From: Albugo candida | Lineage: Eukaryota > Oomycota > Peronosporomycetes > Albuginales > Albuginaceae | Length of the DNA stretch: 64,000 nucleotides | Direction: 5' to 3' | Assembly: GCA_905220665.1 (NCBI GenBank) | Contig: CAJNAR010000178.1 | Coordinates: 212,209 to 276,208 of the forward strand | In this document: in pieces, positions 23,710 to 34,184 of the stretch | Numbering within the stretch: the stretch's first letter is position 1 | Layout: each line of letters starts with the position of its first letter | Program-made: the position numbers and the translations under genes | The notes under the pieces: model-generated | The model's database searches: none | Seen by the model: only the letters and a program-made list of their open reading frames with translations | What the model was told of the DNA's origin: nothing

Positions 23710-26013
23710 TTACTCTAAGAACTTTCTACAGGTCTCAAGCAGGTGATCCTGCCGGAGCTCACCCAAAGGAAGAGTGAGTAAATCGAATGCCGCCAAAACA
23801 CTGATAGCATCACTGTTCGAAACAGACATTGTCGGATACCGTTGACTGAAATGTGTCAGAATAACGTGTCTGGCACGAGCATCACATGCAACTTGTATCG
23901 CTTCTGAGAACGTCGAATGAGATTTGTCTTTGGCTTCCTTTTCCAATGTATCATCGAATGTTGCCTCATGGATAAACAGGTATGCGTCTGTGGCCGCAGA
24001 GACAAGATCCACGCTGGGACGACAATCGCCAGAATATGCGATTTTGTGAATCTGATTGTTTGTCTCTTTTGGATCAATTGTCAGACTGCCTGCATACTGA
24101 AACACTACCGCATACGAGAGATGTGCGTGTTTGACTGGCACTGTCAGAAAACTCGCCAAACTTAGTTTCTCATGAAGAAATCTCAATGTCTCTCGACGAG
24201 TATTGTGATTGGGATCAAAATTTGAGTCGTTGGGATCAAAAACTCGGTTATCCACAAACCGATAGGAAGATTGGATAGAGCGATCGATCTGACAGTATTC
24301 TTCGAGCCAGTAACGGATTGGTGTTGGTCCAATAATTAGAAGAGGTTCATCGAACCCTACATGAGAGCGCTGACACAATATTCTCAATATTCCCAGATGA
24401 TGATCGGCGTGATTATGCGATATCCAGATACATTGGAGCTGTGATACAACTCGAGCTAACATTGGGTGATTCCCACCAACCGCACGGTATAATTGACCGA
24501 GACTACCTTCCCCGCAATCTAGCAGTAATCCCCCACATTGCGCGTCAATCCCATGAAGCAAGAGGTAAATTCCACTGACATTACGAAATTTCGATGGAAT
24601 TGCGCAGCCCGTTCCTAGAAATATAATGCGAGGAATACTGGAATCCAGCTTCGAATTTGAGATTCCGCTATCAGGTACTTCAGGTTTTTGGATTAGTTGC
24701 AAGCAATTCCCACGATGAAAACCTCGTTGGCCGACTGGCGACAAAGTGTATTGAAGTAAACTTTCTCCGAGGATAACCGATCGGAATCTCTGCCAGTTGC
24801 TAGCTTGCATCCAAGTGGTCCACTCTTCTCCTGACTCGATACTCTTTCGTTCATAATCGTTAGATGGTATCAGTAGCGGGAATTCCGCATGCAACTGCGA
24901 CTGCAATTGAGTGGAGGATCGGAATACACTCATGTTAGGACATGCAAAATGATTCAATATCACATGATCGACGTCATCTCCGAACTTTTGCAACCACTTC
25001 ACGTATCTGGCATCCGAAAGTATATTTTCTTCTGCTAAATGATAAATCACCCGCACATTTCTTTTCTCTTCCGCCACGACTTTTTCACCATTTTGAAAGA
25101 TATTCCAGCCTTCCCAAAAAACTAGCTCATCGATATAGTCGAAATTGGGGCACGAAATGAGCAAGCAAACAGCTCCAGGAAGTGATGGAGAAACGCAGTC
25201 ATGGGAATGCACTATCTGTCCGTTCGATAACTCGACACTTTTCCCTTGATGAAGCTGGCCAAACATTTTTCCTTTCGGAACCCCAAGTGCAATTGCTCGA
25301 TCCACAAGGAATTTCCCACGCTGCGGTGGCGTCTCAATTACATAACTAATTGCAACATTCGACGCTTGCTTCATGAATCCTTGCTCTATCTTTTCACTTG
25401 GACCTGCATTACTGATCTCACAATGCTTTCTCTTGGATTTACAGTGCATGGGTATGGCGTGGATGATAACTTCTCCCTTATACACAATTTGCCTTTTTCC
25501 ACCTGCTGGCGTACAGGAACCGATTTCAGTGGTTTTTATCGACATGTTGGGTCTGCAAATTGGAATTCCATCAAAAATGAGGTCCACGCATTGTCGAATG
25601 CAAGGCACCTTGATAGGAAATGGCGCGTAGCGTGCATATACTTTTGGGTCATCGGCGGTCCGTAAACATGAACTGCTTCTTTCTCACACGTATCTGATAT
25701 TGTCAATATCATACCTGTATATATGTGTCAGTGTGAGTCTTTGATACGTCAATATTCACCTGGAAGTCCTCCGACTGACTTTACAGACAGTTGTGTTAGA
25801 AAAAGATGACGAAGTTTGCTGAGGCGAATGCGATGCTCCATGCACAATCGCTGTATTCCGTCTCCTACATTGAATATAAATCTGTATGAATGTTAAGAAA
25901 TGTTGCTTAGCGAATGGAAACACTGATTTTCACCTCTCTTTATCGGTTGATACGACCAGAGTTGGAGACAACTCTATTGACTCGGTGCTTAACACATGAA
26001 CTTGCACCACCAT
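23710..26013 (-). CDS. Long-form ribonuclease Z (tRNase ZL, ELAC2/Trz1-like), 4 exons
   Basis: Exons on the minus strand are 26013-25934, 25881-25760, 25714-25609 and 25552-23710. The three introns are 52, 45 and 56 bp, and the total of 2,151 nt gives 716 residues. The enzyme cuts the 3' trailer from pre-tRNA in nucleus and mitochondria. The non-catalytic N-terminal half shows VQVHVLSTESIELSPTLVV, RFIFNVGDGIQRLCMEHR, SVGGLPGMILTISD and VHVYGPP, as in long-form enzymes. The catalytic C-terminal half has FLGTGCAIPSKFRNVSGIYL, LLLDCGEGSLGQLYR, the zinc motif SHNHADHHLGI (first His at residue 482), YSGDCRPS, HEATFDDTLEKEA, THSTFSEA-like and LTHFSQRYP. All metal ligands appear present. A naive frame starts at a GTG at 25608; the upstream exons show the true start to be ATG 26013. 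It is divergent from GMP synthase. Confidence 0.95.
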
Positions 26014-26193
26014 TGCGTTGTGTACCGTAAACGCGGTACAAGGAGACGCTGGGTATTATTGGCCAATCTGAGCTAAAACTCACGATCTGACCGCTTGCAA
26101 TAGACTTTGAAGACTTTTCATTGGTGATCGCAATACCATAACCATAATGATTGGACGGATTATCAAAAGCATTTTCACTGGAAGCTAATCGAT
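26014..26193. promoter_or_regulatory. Shared intergenic region of RNase Z and GMP synthase
   Basis: Only 180 bp separate the ATG of RNase Z (minus) from the ATG of GMP synthase (plus), so this must contain both 5' UTRs and both promoters, probably a bidirectional promoter. I saw no clear TATA box. The inverted CGCGTTTACG/CCGTAAACGCGG element near 26025-26035 is a candidate site only. Confidence 0.6.
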
Positions 26194-28005
26194 ATGAGCC
26201 AATTCGTAACGGATCGGTCACAAATTGCGATTCTTGATTTTGGATCACAGTATAGCCATTTGATTGCACGTCGCGTACGAGGTTTGGTTTTGCTTGATTT
26301 CAGTCTCTGTTACTTGTGATCAAAGTGCATTCATATTCATACTTGTGATAGAGCTGCATGTCTTTTGTGAACTGTACTCGTGTTTGGTGGATGCCAAAGA
26401 GCTTCGGCAGCATCGATTGAATGGTATCATCCTATCAGGAGGGCCCAATTCTGTATTTGACCCACTAGCACCTCATCTCAATCAGAGTGTGTGGGATCTC
26501 ATTGAAGAACTAAAGCTACCGGTTTTAGGTGAGTTGCTCTCAGTAAAAGTTGCACAGACTCATATTCTTCTTTGATATAAGGAATATGCTATGGGCTGCA
26601 AGAATTAGCTTTCAAGCATAAAGGAGTAGTCGCTCCGTGTGATCATAGAGAGTATGGCAAGGCGATGGTAGAGACAATCTCTGACTCAGACTGTGGTGGT
26701 CTTCTCCAAGATCTACCAAATGAGTTTCAGGTTTGGATGAGTCACGGTGATAAACTGACAGCTTGTCCGGATGGATTCCATGATATCGCCACTACAAAAA
26801 ACTCTCCTCATGCGGCGATCTACAACCCAGAAAAAAAGTTTTACGGAATTCAATTTCATCCCGAGGTTGTTGTCACCTTTCGTACAATGGAATTGATTAT
26901 TCGTAACAAAAGTCTGTGATCAGGTCACGCATTCACCATTAGGGAAAAATCTTTTACGGAATTTCGCTGTCAAAATCTGTCAATCTCCGGTCGACTGGGA
27001 TATGAGTAATGTTGCCGATCTATTCATTAAGCAGGTGCAAGAGACTGTCGGTCCATGTGGCCATGTTATCGGCGCTGTCAGTGGAGGTGTGGATTCCTCT
27101 GTTGCAGCTGTTCTCTTACAACGAGCTTTGGGCAATCGCTTTCATGCTGTTTTAATTGATAATGGCTTACTGCGTGAAAATGAAGCTTTTCATGTCGTCA
27201 AGCGACTCAAAGACAAAATGGAGATCAATTTGCACTGTATTGACGCTTCCGATCGGTTTTTGACCTCTTTGAAAGGTATAACGGATCCAGAACAAAAGCG
27301 AAAAACAATTGGAAATTTATTTATTGAGATCTTCCAAGAGGAAGCTACTCGTTTGGGAAACATTGAGTTTTTATTACAAGGGACGCTGTATCCCGACGTG
27401 ATTGAAAGCGTTTCGTACAAAGGACCGAGTGCGACTATCAAGACACATCATAATGTGGGCGGTCTTCCAGAGAAAATGCATTTGAAACTGATTGAACCCT
27501 TACGGGAGCTGTTCAAAGATGAAGTGCGTGAGTTGGGTGTCGCACTTGGAATCGATCACGATAGCGTGTGGCGCCATCCGTTTCCAGGACCCGGACTTGC
27601 CATTCGAATTTTGGGAGAGATTTCAAAGGAAAGTTTGGATATATTGCGGCAAGCAGATACGATTTTTATCGATGAATTGCGTAAAAGCGGACATTATGAG
27701 ACTACTGGACAGGTTCGTTTTCTTCTCCTTGTAAATTGGGCAATGCACTTATATTTTATTCGCAGGCTTTTTGTGTCTTACTTCCCATCCGATCTGTGGG
27801 AGTGATGGGCGATGGCCGTACTTACGAAAAAGTAATTGCTCTTCGTGCTGTTAGTACGTCGGATTACATGACTGCGGATTGGTATCCCATGCCATTTGAT
27901 GTGCTGGGACGTATGTCCAGTCGTATCATCAATGAAGTGCGCGGGATCAATCGTGTCGTATACGACATATCCTCTAAACCGCCCGCTACAATTGAATGGG
28001 AATAG
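26194..28005 (+). CDS. GMP synthase (glutamine-hydrolysing), 5 exons
   Basis: Exons 26194-26281, 26352-26528, 26582-26865, 26924-27712 and 27766-28005 total 1,578 nt, 525 residues, the usual length for this enzyme. It aminates XMP to GMP with ATP and glutamine. The class I amidotransferase domain begins [19 protein letters not shown], followed by [11 protein letters not shown], the nucleophile in GICYGLQEL (C91) and FHPEV (H181, E183). The ATP pyrophosphatase domain carries the P-loop SGGVDSSV (236-243), [42 protein letters not shown], and the dimerisation domain ends in the conserved IEWE. Introns are 70, 53, 58 and 53 bp and all phases match. ATG 26194 is nine codons before the amidotransferase domain. 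Nothing is missing; the gene appears functional. Confidence 0.97.
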
Positions 28006-28067
28006 ATTTAGATAAGATGATCGAACTTAAACGTTAAATCTTTTTATAAACAGCATTATAAAGCATC

Positions 28068-28388
28068 ATGAAATTGAAAGGCGGAGTCACTGCGGAGCAT
28101 ATCCGTCGAATGACGCGACGAGCGACTAATACGGGACCTCTCACTGCTCCCGAAGAATTAACGATTTATATGAATGCGCTAATGAGACATGATTTCGATG
28201 ATGAAGGATGTGAAGAAGAGTGCGATAATTTAGAACGAGTGATGATGGAATCAGTAAGTTGTCAGAGTTTTATTTCCTAAGCTGAAAGACTTCGTGTTGT
28301 GAAATAGGAAAAGAAGAGTAAACAAGCGCATCGTCCGACTTTGAATTATCACGTTTTTCAGATGTTCAAAGGGAAAATAAAGCGATAA
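28068..28388 (+). CDS. Small hypothetical protein, 2 exons
   Basis: Exons 28068-28253 and 28308-28388, joined across a 54-bp intron with a GTAAGT donor, give 88 residues. I recognise no family. The product has a basic N-terminus (EHIRRMTRRATN), an acidic middle (DFDDEGCEEECDNLE) and a basic C-terminus (MFKGKIKR). It starts only 62 bp after the GMP synthase stop and has an AT-rich leader with CATCATGAAA context. The clean splice and charged composition make it credible, but it could be one end of a longer gene. Confidence 0.55.
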
Positions 28389-28709
28389 GCAATTGACTCT
28401 CAGTTGCATTGGATAGAAATCTTGAGCAAGACAAAGAGCGTACAGAGCGTTAGCTCACTAGGACAATATAACGTTTCTTGATTTGCTCTATACAATAAGT
28501 ACGAATCCTTCAGAGAATAGCACTATTGCTTGCACCTCCTACAAAGTCGAGTTTAGTACACGGGATTTCAGAAGTAAATATGCGGACTGCACATGCTTTT
28601 TGATAGGAATAAGTAGAAGAGGACGTTGATATCATATTATAGAGGTAGGCTTGAACGATGGATTAAAGTTAAAGCGCCAAGTGCATTTACTCGCGCCAAA
28701 AAAGAAGCA
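28389..28709 (+). promoter_or_regulatory. Presumed upstream region of MAD2
   Basis: No gene seen. Presumably 3' UTR of the small gene on the left and promoter and 5' UTR of MAD2 on the right; no specific element recognised. Confidence 0.35.
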
Positions 28710-29642
28710 ATGGTAATGTGCATAAAGTGTTTGTGCTTGAGACTGACTTGAATGTGAAAATTAGTCTACAACTCCATCTCAAGAGAATGTCATTACGCTT
28801 AAAGGTTCTACAGAGCTTGTAGCGGAATTTTTCCATTACGGAATCAATAGGTTCCGTCTTGTACTCTATTACGGCTATAACCATTTACGTGTACACATTA
28901 TAGCATCTTATATCAACGAGGTATCTATCCAGCAGAAACCTTTAAGCAAGAAGTACAATATGGTCTCAATATGGTCGTCACCGCCGATGAAAAGCTCGAT
29001 CACTTTTTATCAACATTCTTGCAGCAATTATCTGGTCCGTTCATCCATTTCCTTGCGCTTGCTTTTCGATCAATTACAAGCCAATTTTTGAAGATTGGGC
29101 ATCAAAATGTCAAGTACAGAAAGTGGTATTAGTGATAACCGGCGTCGAGAGCAAGGAAGTACTGGAACGATGGGTTTTCGATGTTCAGACTCCGCTTCAT
29201 TTAGAAAGGAATCATTCAGAGTGAGTTCAATCTCAAATTTTAGCTGGCTGGCTCATCATCCCTGACATCGTTGCCTAAGATCTAGTCAACAATCGTCACA
29301 GAGAAAAGTCAAAGCACGTAAAGCGATTGTATCTGAAATTCAGGCTGTGATCAGGCAGATAACAGCTAGCGTATCGTTTCTTCCGCTTTTGCATGAGCCA
29401 AGCACTTTTGATCTATTAGTCTATACGAACAAAGATTCCAATGTCCCAGCGCTTTGGGAAGAATCAGATCCGCGATATGTGAAGAACTCCGCTCAAGTTC
29501 GATTGCGGTCTTTTGATACAAATGTAAGTTGTGATAAGACCTTTTTGTTATATGAACTCTAACTTTCACTTTCTGCTTCTATCAGGTTCATAAAATAGAC
29601 GCTTTTGTTGCGTACAAGAATCCAGATGAGAATAATGCTTGA
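28710..29642 (+). CDS. MAD2: Spindle checkpoint protein MAD2, 6 exons
   Basis: The HORMA-domain protein binds CDC20 and blocks the APC/C until kinetochores attach. Exons are 28710-28712 (the ATG alone), 28765-28850, 28904-29034, 29094-29220, 29280-29523 and 29586-29642. They total 648 nt, 215 residues, about the family length. Diagnostic stretches are ITLKGSTELVAEFFHYGIN, ILYQRGIYPAETF, YGLNMVVTADEKL, DWASKCQVQKVVLVITGVES, VLERWVFDVQ, AVIRQITASVSFLPLL, FDLLVYTNKDSNVP, ALWEESDPRYV and the C-terminal safety-belt part VRLRSFDTN-VHKIDAFVAYK. Each aligns with human MAD2L1. The initiator ATG followed at once by a GTAATG donor (intron 52 bp) is inferred, because the downstream exon opens with STTPSQENV and no in-frame ATG precedes the domain. 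It is convergent with SPCS2, leaving 27 bp between stop codons. Confidence 0.92.
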
Positions 29643-29669
29643 ATGAATGAAATGAGTGCTGTCCCCAAA

Positions 29670-30316
29670 TTACTTTGTTTTCTTGATCTCTTTCTTGTCG
29701 AACGATTTCAATATTGTGCGAAACGCGGTTTCAAACCCTTTTTGATCAAAATATCCTTCATAATCGAAAAAATCGCCAACATACAATTTCTTCTCAGCTT
29801 TTCTTTGTCTTTTGTGGTCTTGAATGACCACACTATAGTGATCGTCACCCACGCGAAAGCTCGTTTGTACAAAGATTGGTCCCTCTCCATTCTATAAAAC
29901 ATTCTGTCAGCGCGTGCGCGTCAAAATTGCATCAGATAGTCACCTTGGTGTAATACTCAAAGAGTTTGTCACCATTCCAATAGCTCATACAAAGTAATAC
30001 TCCTTGCAAAAAGAAAAAAGTGGCAACGCATCCAACCGTAATTATTGCTTCGGTTATGTACTGATAGCCTTTGAAGAAGTGGGCAATCGCAGCAATCGCA
30101 CAGGAAAGTGTTAATAGAAAAAGTTTGAAATTGTCGGCTTTGTAATCGATAGTAAATCTGGAATCATCGCCGACAATGTCTTTGACTGTATCGTCCAGCA
30201 AATTCTTGACTGCGCATTGGTCGCCGGTCTCGGTATGTTCAGGATCTATTCACAGCGATTATCAATGTCGCACGAGAACGATATAAAGCCAACAGCAAAC
30301 CTTTCTGTTTGCTCAT
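29670..30316 (-). CDS. SPCS2: Signal peptidase complex subunit 2 (SPC25/SPCS2), 3 exons
   Basis: Exons on the minus strand are 30316-30301, 30245-29944 and 29891-29670, with introns of 55 and 52 bp, 179 residues. SPCS2 is a non-catalytic ER-membrane subunit that couples the signal peptidase complex to the translocon. It shows the family order: a short hydrophilic head (MSKQKDPEHTETG), VKNLLDDTVKDIV, two membrane spans (FLLTLSCAIAAIAHFF and IITVGCVATFFFLQGVLL), then a cytosolic tail with GDDHYSVVIQDHKR, FFDYEGYFD and a lysine-rich end. The 16-nt first exon is a prediction: it is the only nearby ATG plus donor that matches phase. An overlapping 127-codon minus frame at 30629-30246 is probably not coding. 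Confidence 0.85.
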
Positions 30317-30591
30317 TTCGTTGAAAAGGGGCGAAAGCAATATGAGGCGATGTATTTAAACCAATGAATACGCACGAGTTTGAGATTTGAATATGACTTC
30401 TTCGACGCAAAATCGATATGACAATTGTATCTCTTTGAAAGAGAATATCAGCCGCTTGGAAAGTAATGGAAAGGAAGTGGTTAGCTCTTTTGAAAAAGAA
30501 GATGTATCCCGTACGGTTTGTGTCTATTTGATGTGATTTTGCTTTGGTGACGCGAGATAGAACAATAGGCTTTGGACGATCAAATGCGGTG

Positions 30592-31399
30592 ATGAAGAGA
30601 AAAGATGTCGGTCCGAGTACAGAGGGCAAAGAAACGAGGAAGAAAAGGTAGCAATTTATTATTTTAATGCGAAGATACGCTCGAAATGGCTTTTTGGATA
30701 TACTTTAGACGCGTTCTGGGTGACATCTCCAATCGGCAACCAAACTCCGCTAATACAGAGAAGACTCGAAAGGAGATAGAAAAACCAAAACGTGTAGATG
30801 ATATACAATCGATGAAAGAAAAGAAATTCGGGGTATCACAGCCAAGCCCAACAGCACTTGATCTCAAGCAATCCAAAGTCACTGATACGGCTCCAAGGAA
30901 ATCGAATATGGGAAGCATTGTAGAAGAGGTAGTTAGAATTAGCAACTATGTTCCATTGTATTTAAGTAATCTTCCAGGATGAAGTCGAATTTTCAGCTGG
31001 CGGGCTATCTCCACTAGAAGACGTCGATGATGACTTGAAGCTTCTTGAAGATGAGATTAAAGCTTCTTTAGAAGAATGCAAAGATGAATTTTGGGATTTT
31101 GTATCAAAAACAGGCGATGATGGAGAAGCCGCTAAAGTCATTGATCCTGACTTTGCTAGAGAGGCTGGACAAAGTCCATTACCCGAAATTGACCAAGGTC
31201 CCTGCATTCTGATGTCCTGATCTGCATTACCTTTCATTGTGTTGGATACTGTAGATGAAATCACCGATGACGATCTCGAAGCACCAGATACTTATGCCGA
31301 CAACTTTGTCGACGATGTACAAAGTCAGTTTTTCGGCAGAATACGATGTGACCCAATTGTCGCAAAAATTGTCGACAAACAGTAGCAGCGACACGATAA
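30592..31399 (+). CDS. D-box protein of securin-like composition, 5 exons
   Basis: Predicted exons 30592-30647, 30709-30928, 30978-31197, 31255-31323 and 31383-31399 keep phase and yield 193 residues. I recognise no conserved domain. The first 50 residues are strongly basic and contain a perfect destruction box RRVLGDISN (R19, L22, N27; consensus RxxLxxxxN), the signal read by the APC/C. The middle is Ser/Pro/Lys-rich and probably disordered. The last 90 residues are acidic (SPLEDVDDDLKLLEDEI, EITDDDLEAPD) with one likely helix (DEIKASLEECKDEFWDFV). Basic head with D-box and acidic tail is the layout of securins, which are too divergent for easy recognition; another APC/C substrate such as a sororin- or shugoshin-like protein is possible. 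No KEN box was seen. The last exon is uncertain. Confidence 0.55.
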
Positions 31400-33656
31400 C
31401 TAAAATCGTACCAAATAAATTCTGTGTAGCAAGTGACACGGATGCGATAGTATCTAATGACGCAAATTGGCCAACTATCGTGAATAACCTGCTACTAAAT
31501 ATAGGAGCGTCACGCTCAAGTTCCTTACCACCATCGAAACTATCGACAAGGCTTTGTGATGTGAGCTATATGCAATGCATTCTGTCGCCGTGTACGAAGC
31601 CTTTCTGCATTTGCGAGAGCGATCGTGCTGCAATTAACGCTCAATCGCATCTGGTTATCATTACGTACTCGTGCATTACGCATTAAGTAAGGAATTTTTT
31701 CAACTAGTGATCCCATCGGAGAAAGCGATCATCCGCTTTATCATCGCGGAACTGAGCTGTGGAATTGAATATCCGAAGCATATCGAAGTATACGTAGTGG
31801 TATTTGCCCACATACCTGATACACTCGTAAGTTCTGGATCATAAGTGTCCATTAGGATCATTATATCTCCCGTTGGGCATGTTAGCCTGATTCTGACTAT
31901 TCTGAGAGATCCAAGTATAGAGTATTGCCGCTCGTGCTCAAAAATGCTTCAACATGAGGTGCGTGCAACGCTCCATCTATTTTGGAAAAAGAGGGCGCTC
32001 AAGAAAGAACCGGCTTCCATCGCAAGAAAGTAGTGAGAAAATGGAAGAGCGCCAAACGAGAAGATGTGGGATGTGCAACCATTTGGCTACAATCATAGGA
32101 CATGTCCGATAAGGAACGCATAATTGTATACATCGTTATCTTTACTACATAATGCATTTTTGACCAAAGGTTTTTTGCTCAAAAAGACTGGGTTTCTTTC
32201 GTTATGATCCCAGGCATGTGTATACCTTGCGTATAGTATACAGTCCTGGTGTATTTTTGTTACAGTATAAATATCCTGATCTATTTCTGTGTAATCTCTA
32301 ATTAGAAAAGTGGCATGAGTGTCATGAAAGTTATCAACGTCAAGAAAGGCTATTTTGTCATAAAGGTAATCGGATGTGAAACCTATAAATTGGATGGGAG
32401 ATTTACGTCGAAGCGAAGTGATGCTCTTCAAGAAGGAAAAGAGTGGCCACTAGGGAAGTATCGATGAGATCCAACACAACACACCTGTGAATTGATGAAA
32501 CGATACGGTACTTTTCATCAAACAGTCTGTCTCATCAGACCCCTGACTTTAGGCTCAGCCTAAAGACGCGAAGAGAACACTGAGAAGCATAAAACCAAAC
32601 ATTTTTCCGCAAATAATGGAGCGTGTAAAATGTCTGTAGACGTGGCCTTTCACAGAAGTTGATACTTACGATTGATTTCGTAGATGACTTGCGAGTAAAA
32701 AGGTAAGGCATGTGTCACTGAAAATCGTGTGCGGAGCGAATTAAGCATCCCTTGGGCATGTCTCGCTTGATTGCTCTTCCGTGAAACTGATTTGTGCTGA
32801 ATCACAATTGCGCCCATTACCGAGTCAGCATCTTCTGCCCATTTGCCGAGTCATTTTTATCACCCACTAGAGTCTTTTAGATTTCTTGACTCATTGCGTG
32901 ATCCATCGTCCTAGCAGACCGGTTGCTTGTGGCTGATAATCACATGAAAATGTTTGGGTTTTTAAATCGTTGCGCCGACATGCATCTTGCAGGAGGCTAG
33001 TTGTTTGGCTTCCTAAGTAGCTTATTGCGATCAACAGCTCAGCAAGCAGAACCTTTTTATATCTATGGAGACCACAGAAACTTGCGTGATTTCAATGACA
33101 ATTATACTGTCCAACGGCATCACATGCTTCCCACCCCACCCTGTGATCTACCATATGAAGCTTATAATGCTCTTGGGTACAGTATCATGCTCTATAATGT
33201 CCCACCGTGCTCTAGAATGTCGCACCGTGCTCTATAGTGCTCATTCACGGTCTATATAGGGCTCGTGTTCTATGCGGCAAATACCACGTCCTCATGTTTG
33301 CAGGCGCGATCCCCGGTCTATTGCTCGAAGATTATCATCCAGCAACATGGGTATTAATATAATCTAATATCTGGTAAAGTATTCTCGTAAGAGAACTTTG
33401 GAGAACTTTTAGCTCAGAGCATCCCATAATTAGGCGAAGGGAGAAGGAAACATCGCAGAATTGGACGAAGCCTGAGGACAAAAACGTAAGTGCTTTGCTA
33501 CTCTATAACAAAAGAAAGGCAGGAAATCTAAGGCGCAAGTAGATGTTAGGTATAGCTGACTTTCTGAATTCTTTCTGGTTAAATTGTGCAGTGTCAAAGT
33601 GAGAGGGCTCTACAAACAGGTCATTTGCAAATTTTCCAGCAATTGTAACATCGCAT
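31400..33656. other. No recognised gene
   Basis: A 112-codon minus frame (32431-32093) begins MKSITSLRRKSPIQF and is the longest open stretch; it shows no family. Plus-strand fragments near 31560-31840 look coding-like (EKAIIRFIIAELSCGIEY) but could not be joined. Otherwise nothing is seen except the short repeat at 33189. Confidence 0.3.
33189..33248. repeat. Short 20-bp tandem repeat
   Basis: Two 20-bp units (33189-33208 and 33209-33228), each GCTCTAxAATGTCxCACCGT, followed by a degenerating third copy starting GCTCTATAGTGCTC. Function unknown. Confidence 0.7.
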
Positions 33657-34184
33657 ATGATCTCCTCAGCATTTGTTTTCTACACATTTTCACTTTTCGC
33701 GTCTTTAAATGCGTGGCAGCGGTCGCAGGAAACTAAAATAGCTCCAACTTTCCGAGACCAGCTAGACAATCTGGTGTGTGGTGACATCAAAGTAAATGTG
33801 TCTTACGGGAAGTCAAAGAAAGAAATATGGGTTGGAATTGGATGCGTGATATATTCCACCGGCCTGCAAGATCCCAAATGTGAGATCGCTTTCCTAGCAA
33901 TCATGCAATCTGTATTAGACAACATCAAGCCCGGCATTGACGTGATGAAACCTGAAATTCATGACGTAGCAGCGGTACTACACTATTTATTCCCAACCCA
34001 TGGTTACACTTGGCAAAATATGTATAGTCGTACCTCCAGGGAACAAATCAAGAACCTGATACACTACCGACACTCGTATGATTTTGAATGGGTGGGCTAT
34101 GTAGATGGCTTGGTCAAAAGTCAGAACTCTAAATTCCTCATGTTGCTGCTTCTTTACTTGGCGTTGCATTGTCAAGTGGCGTGA
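33657..34184 (+). CDS. Candidate secreted protein, 175 aa
   Basis: An uninterrupted frame from ATG 33657. The N-terminus has a classic signal-peptide profile: a hydrophobic core FVFYTFSLFA and a likely cut after SLNA at residue 18. The mature part has few cysteines (VCGD, IGCVIY, PKCEIA, LHCQVA) and ends with a hydrophobic run (FLMLLLLYLALH) that could be a membrane anchor or GPI signal. No RXLR, LFLAK or CHXC effector motif is present, and I recognise no family. The surroundings are gene-poor, a common setting for oomycete effector candidates, but that is only context. It lacks introns. The C-terminus may be altered by an unseen splice. Confidence 0.5.
   Translation: MISSAFVFYTFSLFASLNAWQRSQETKIAPTFRDQLDNLVCGDIKVNVSYGKSKKEIWVGIGCVIYSTGLQDPKCEIAFLAIMQSVLDNIKPGIDVMKPEIHDVAAVLHYLFPTHGYTWQNMYSRTSREQIKNLIHYRHSYDFEWVGYVDGLVKSQNSKFLMLLLLYLALHCQVA

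Noticed and set aside
23710..25608. RNase Z starting at a GTG (25608) as a 632-residue protein
   Set aside because: Upstream exons encode the expected N-terminal half, and 25608-25553 behaves as a 56-bp intron.
30246..30629. 127-codon minus-strand ORF upstream of SPCS2
   Set aside because: It overlaps the predicted first exon and intron of SPCS2, lacks motifs and begins with a non-ATG region of the neighbour's promoter.
31255..31686. 143-codon plus ORF beginning MKSPMTISKHQ
   Set aside because: Its start overlaps exon 4 of the D-box protein in another frame; composition is Ser/Thr-rich by frame shift, and no motif supports it.
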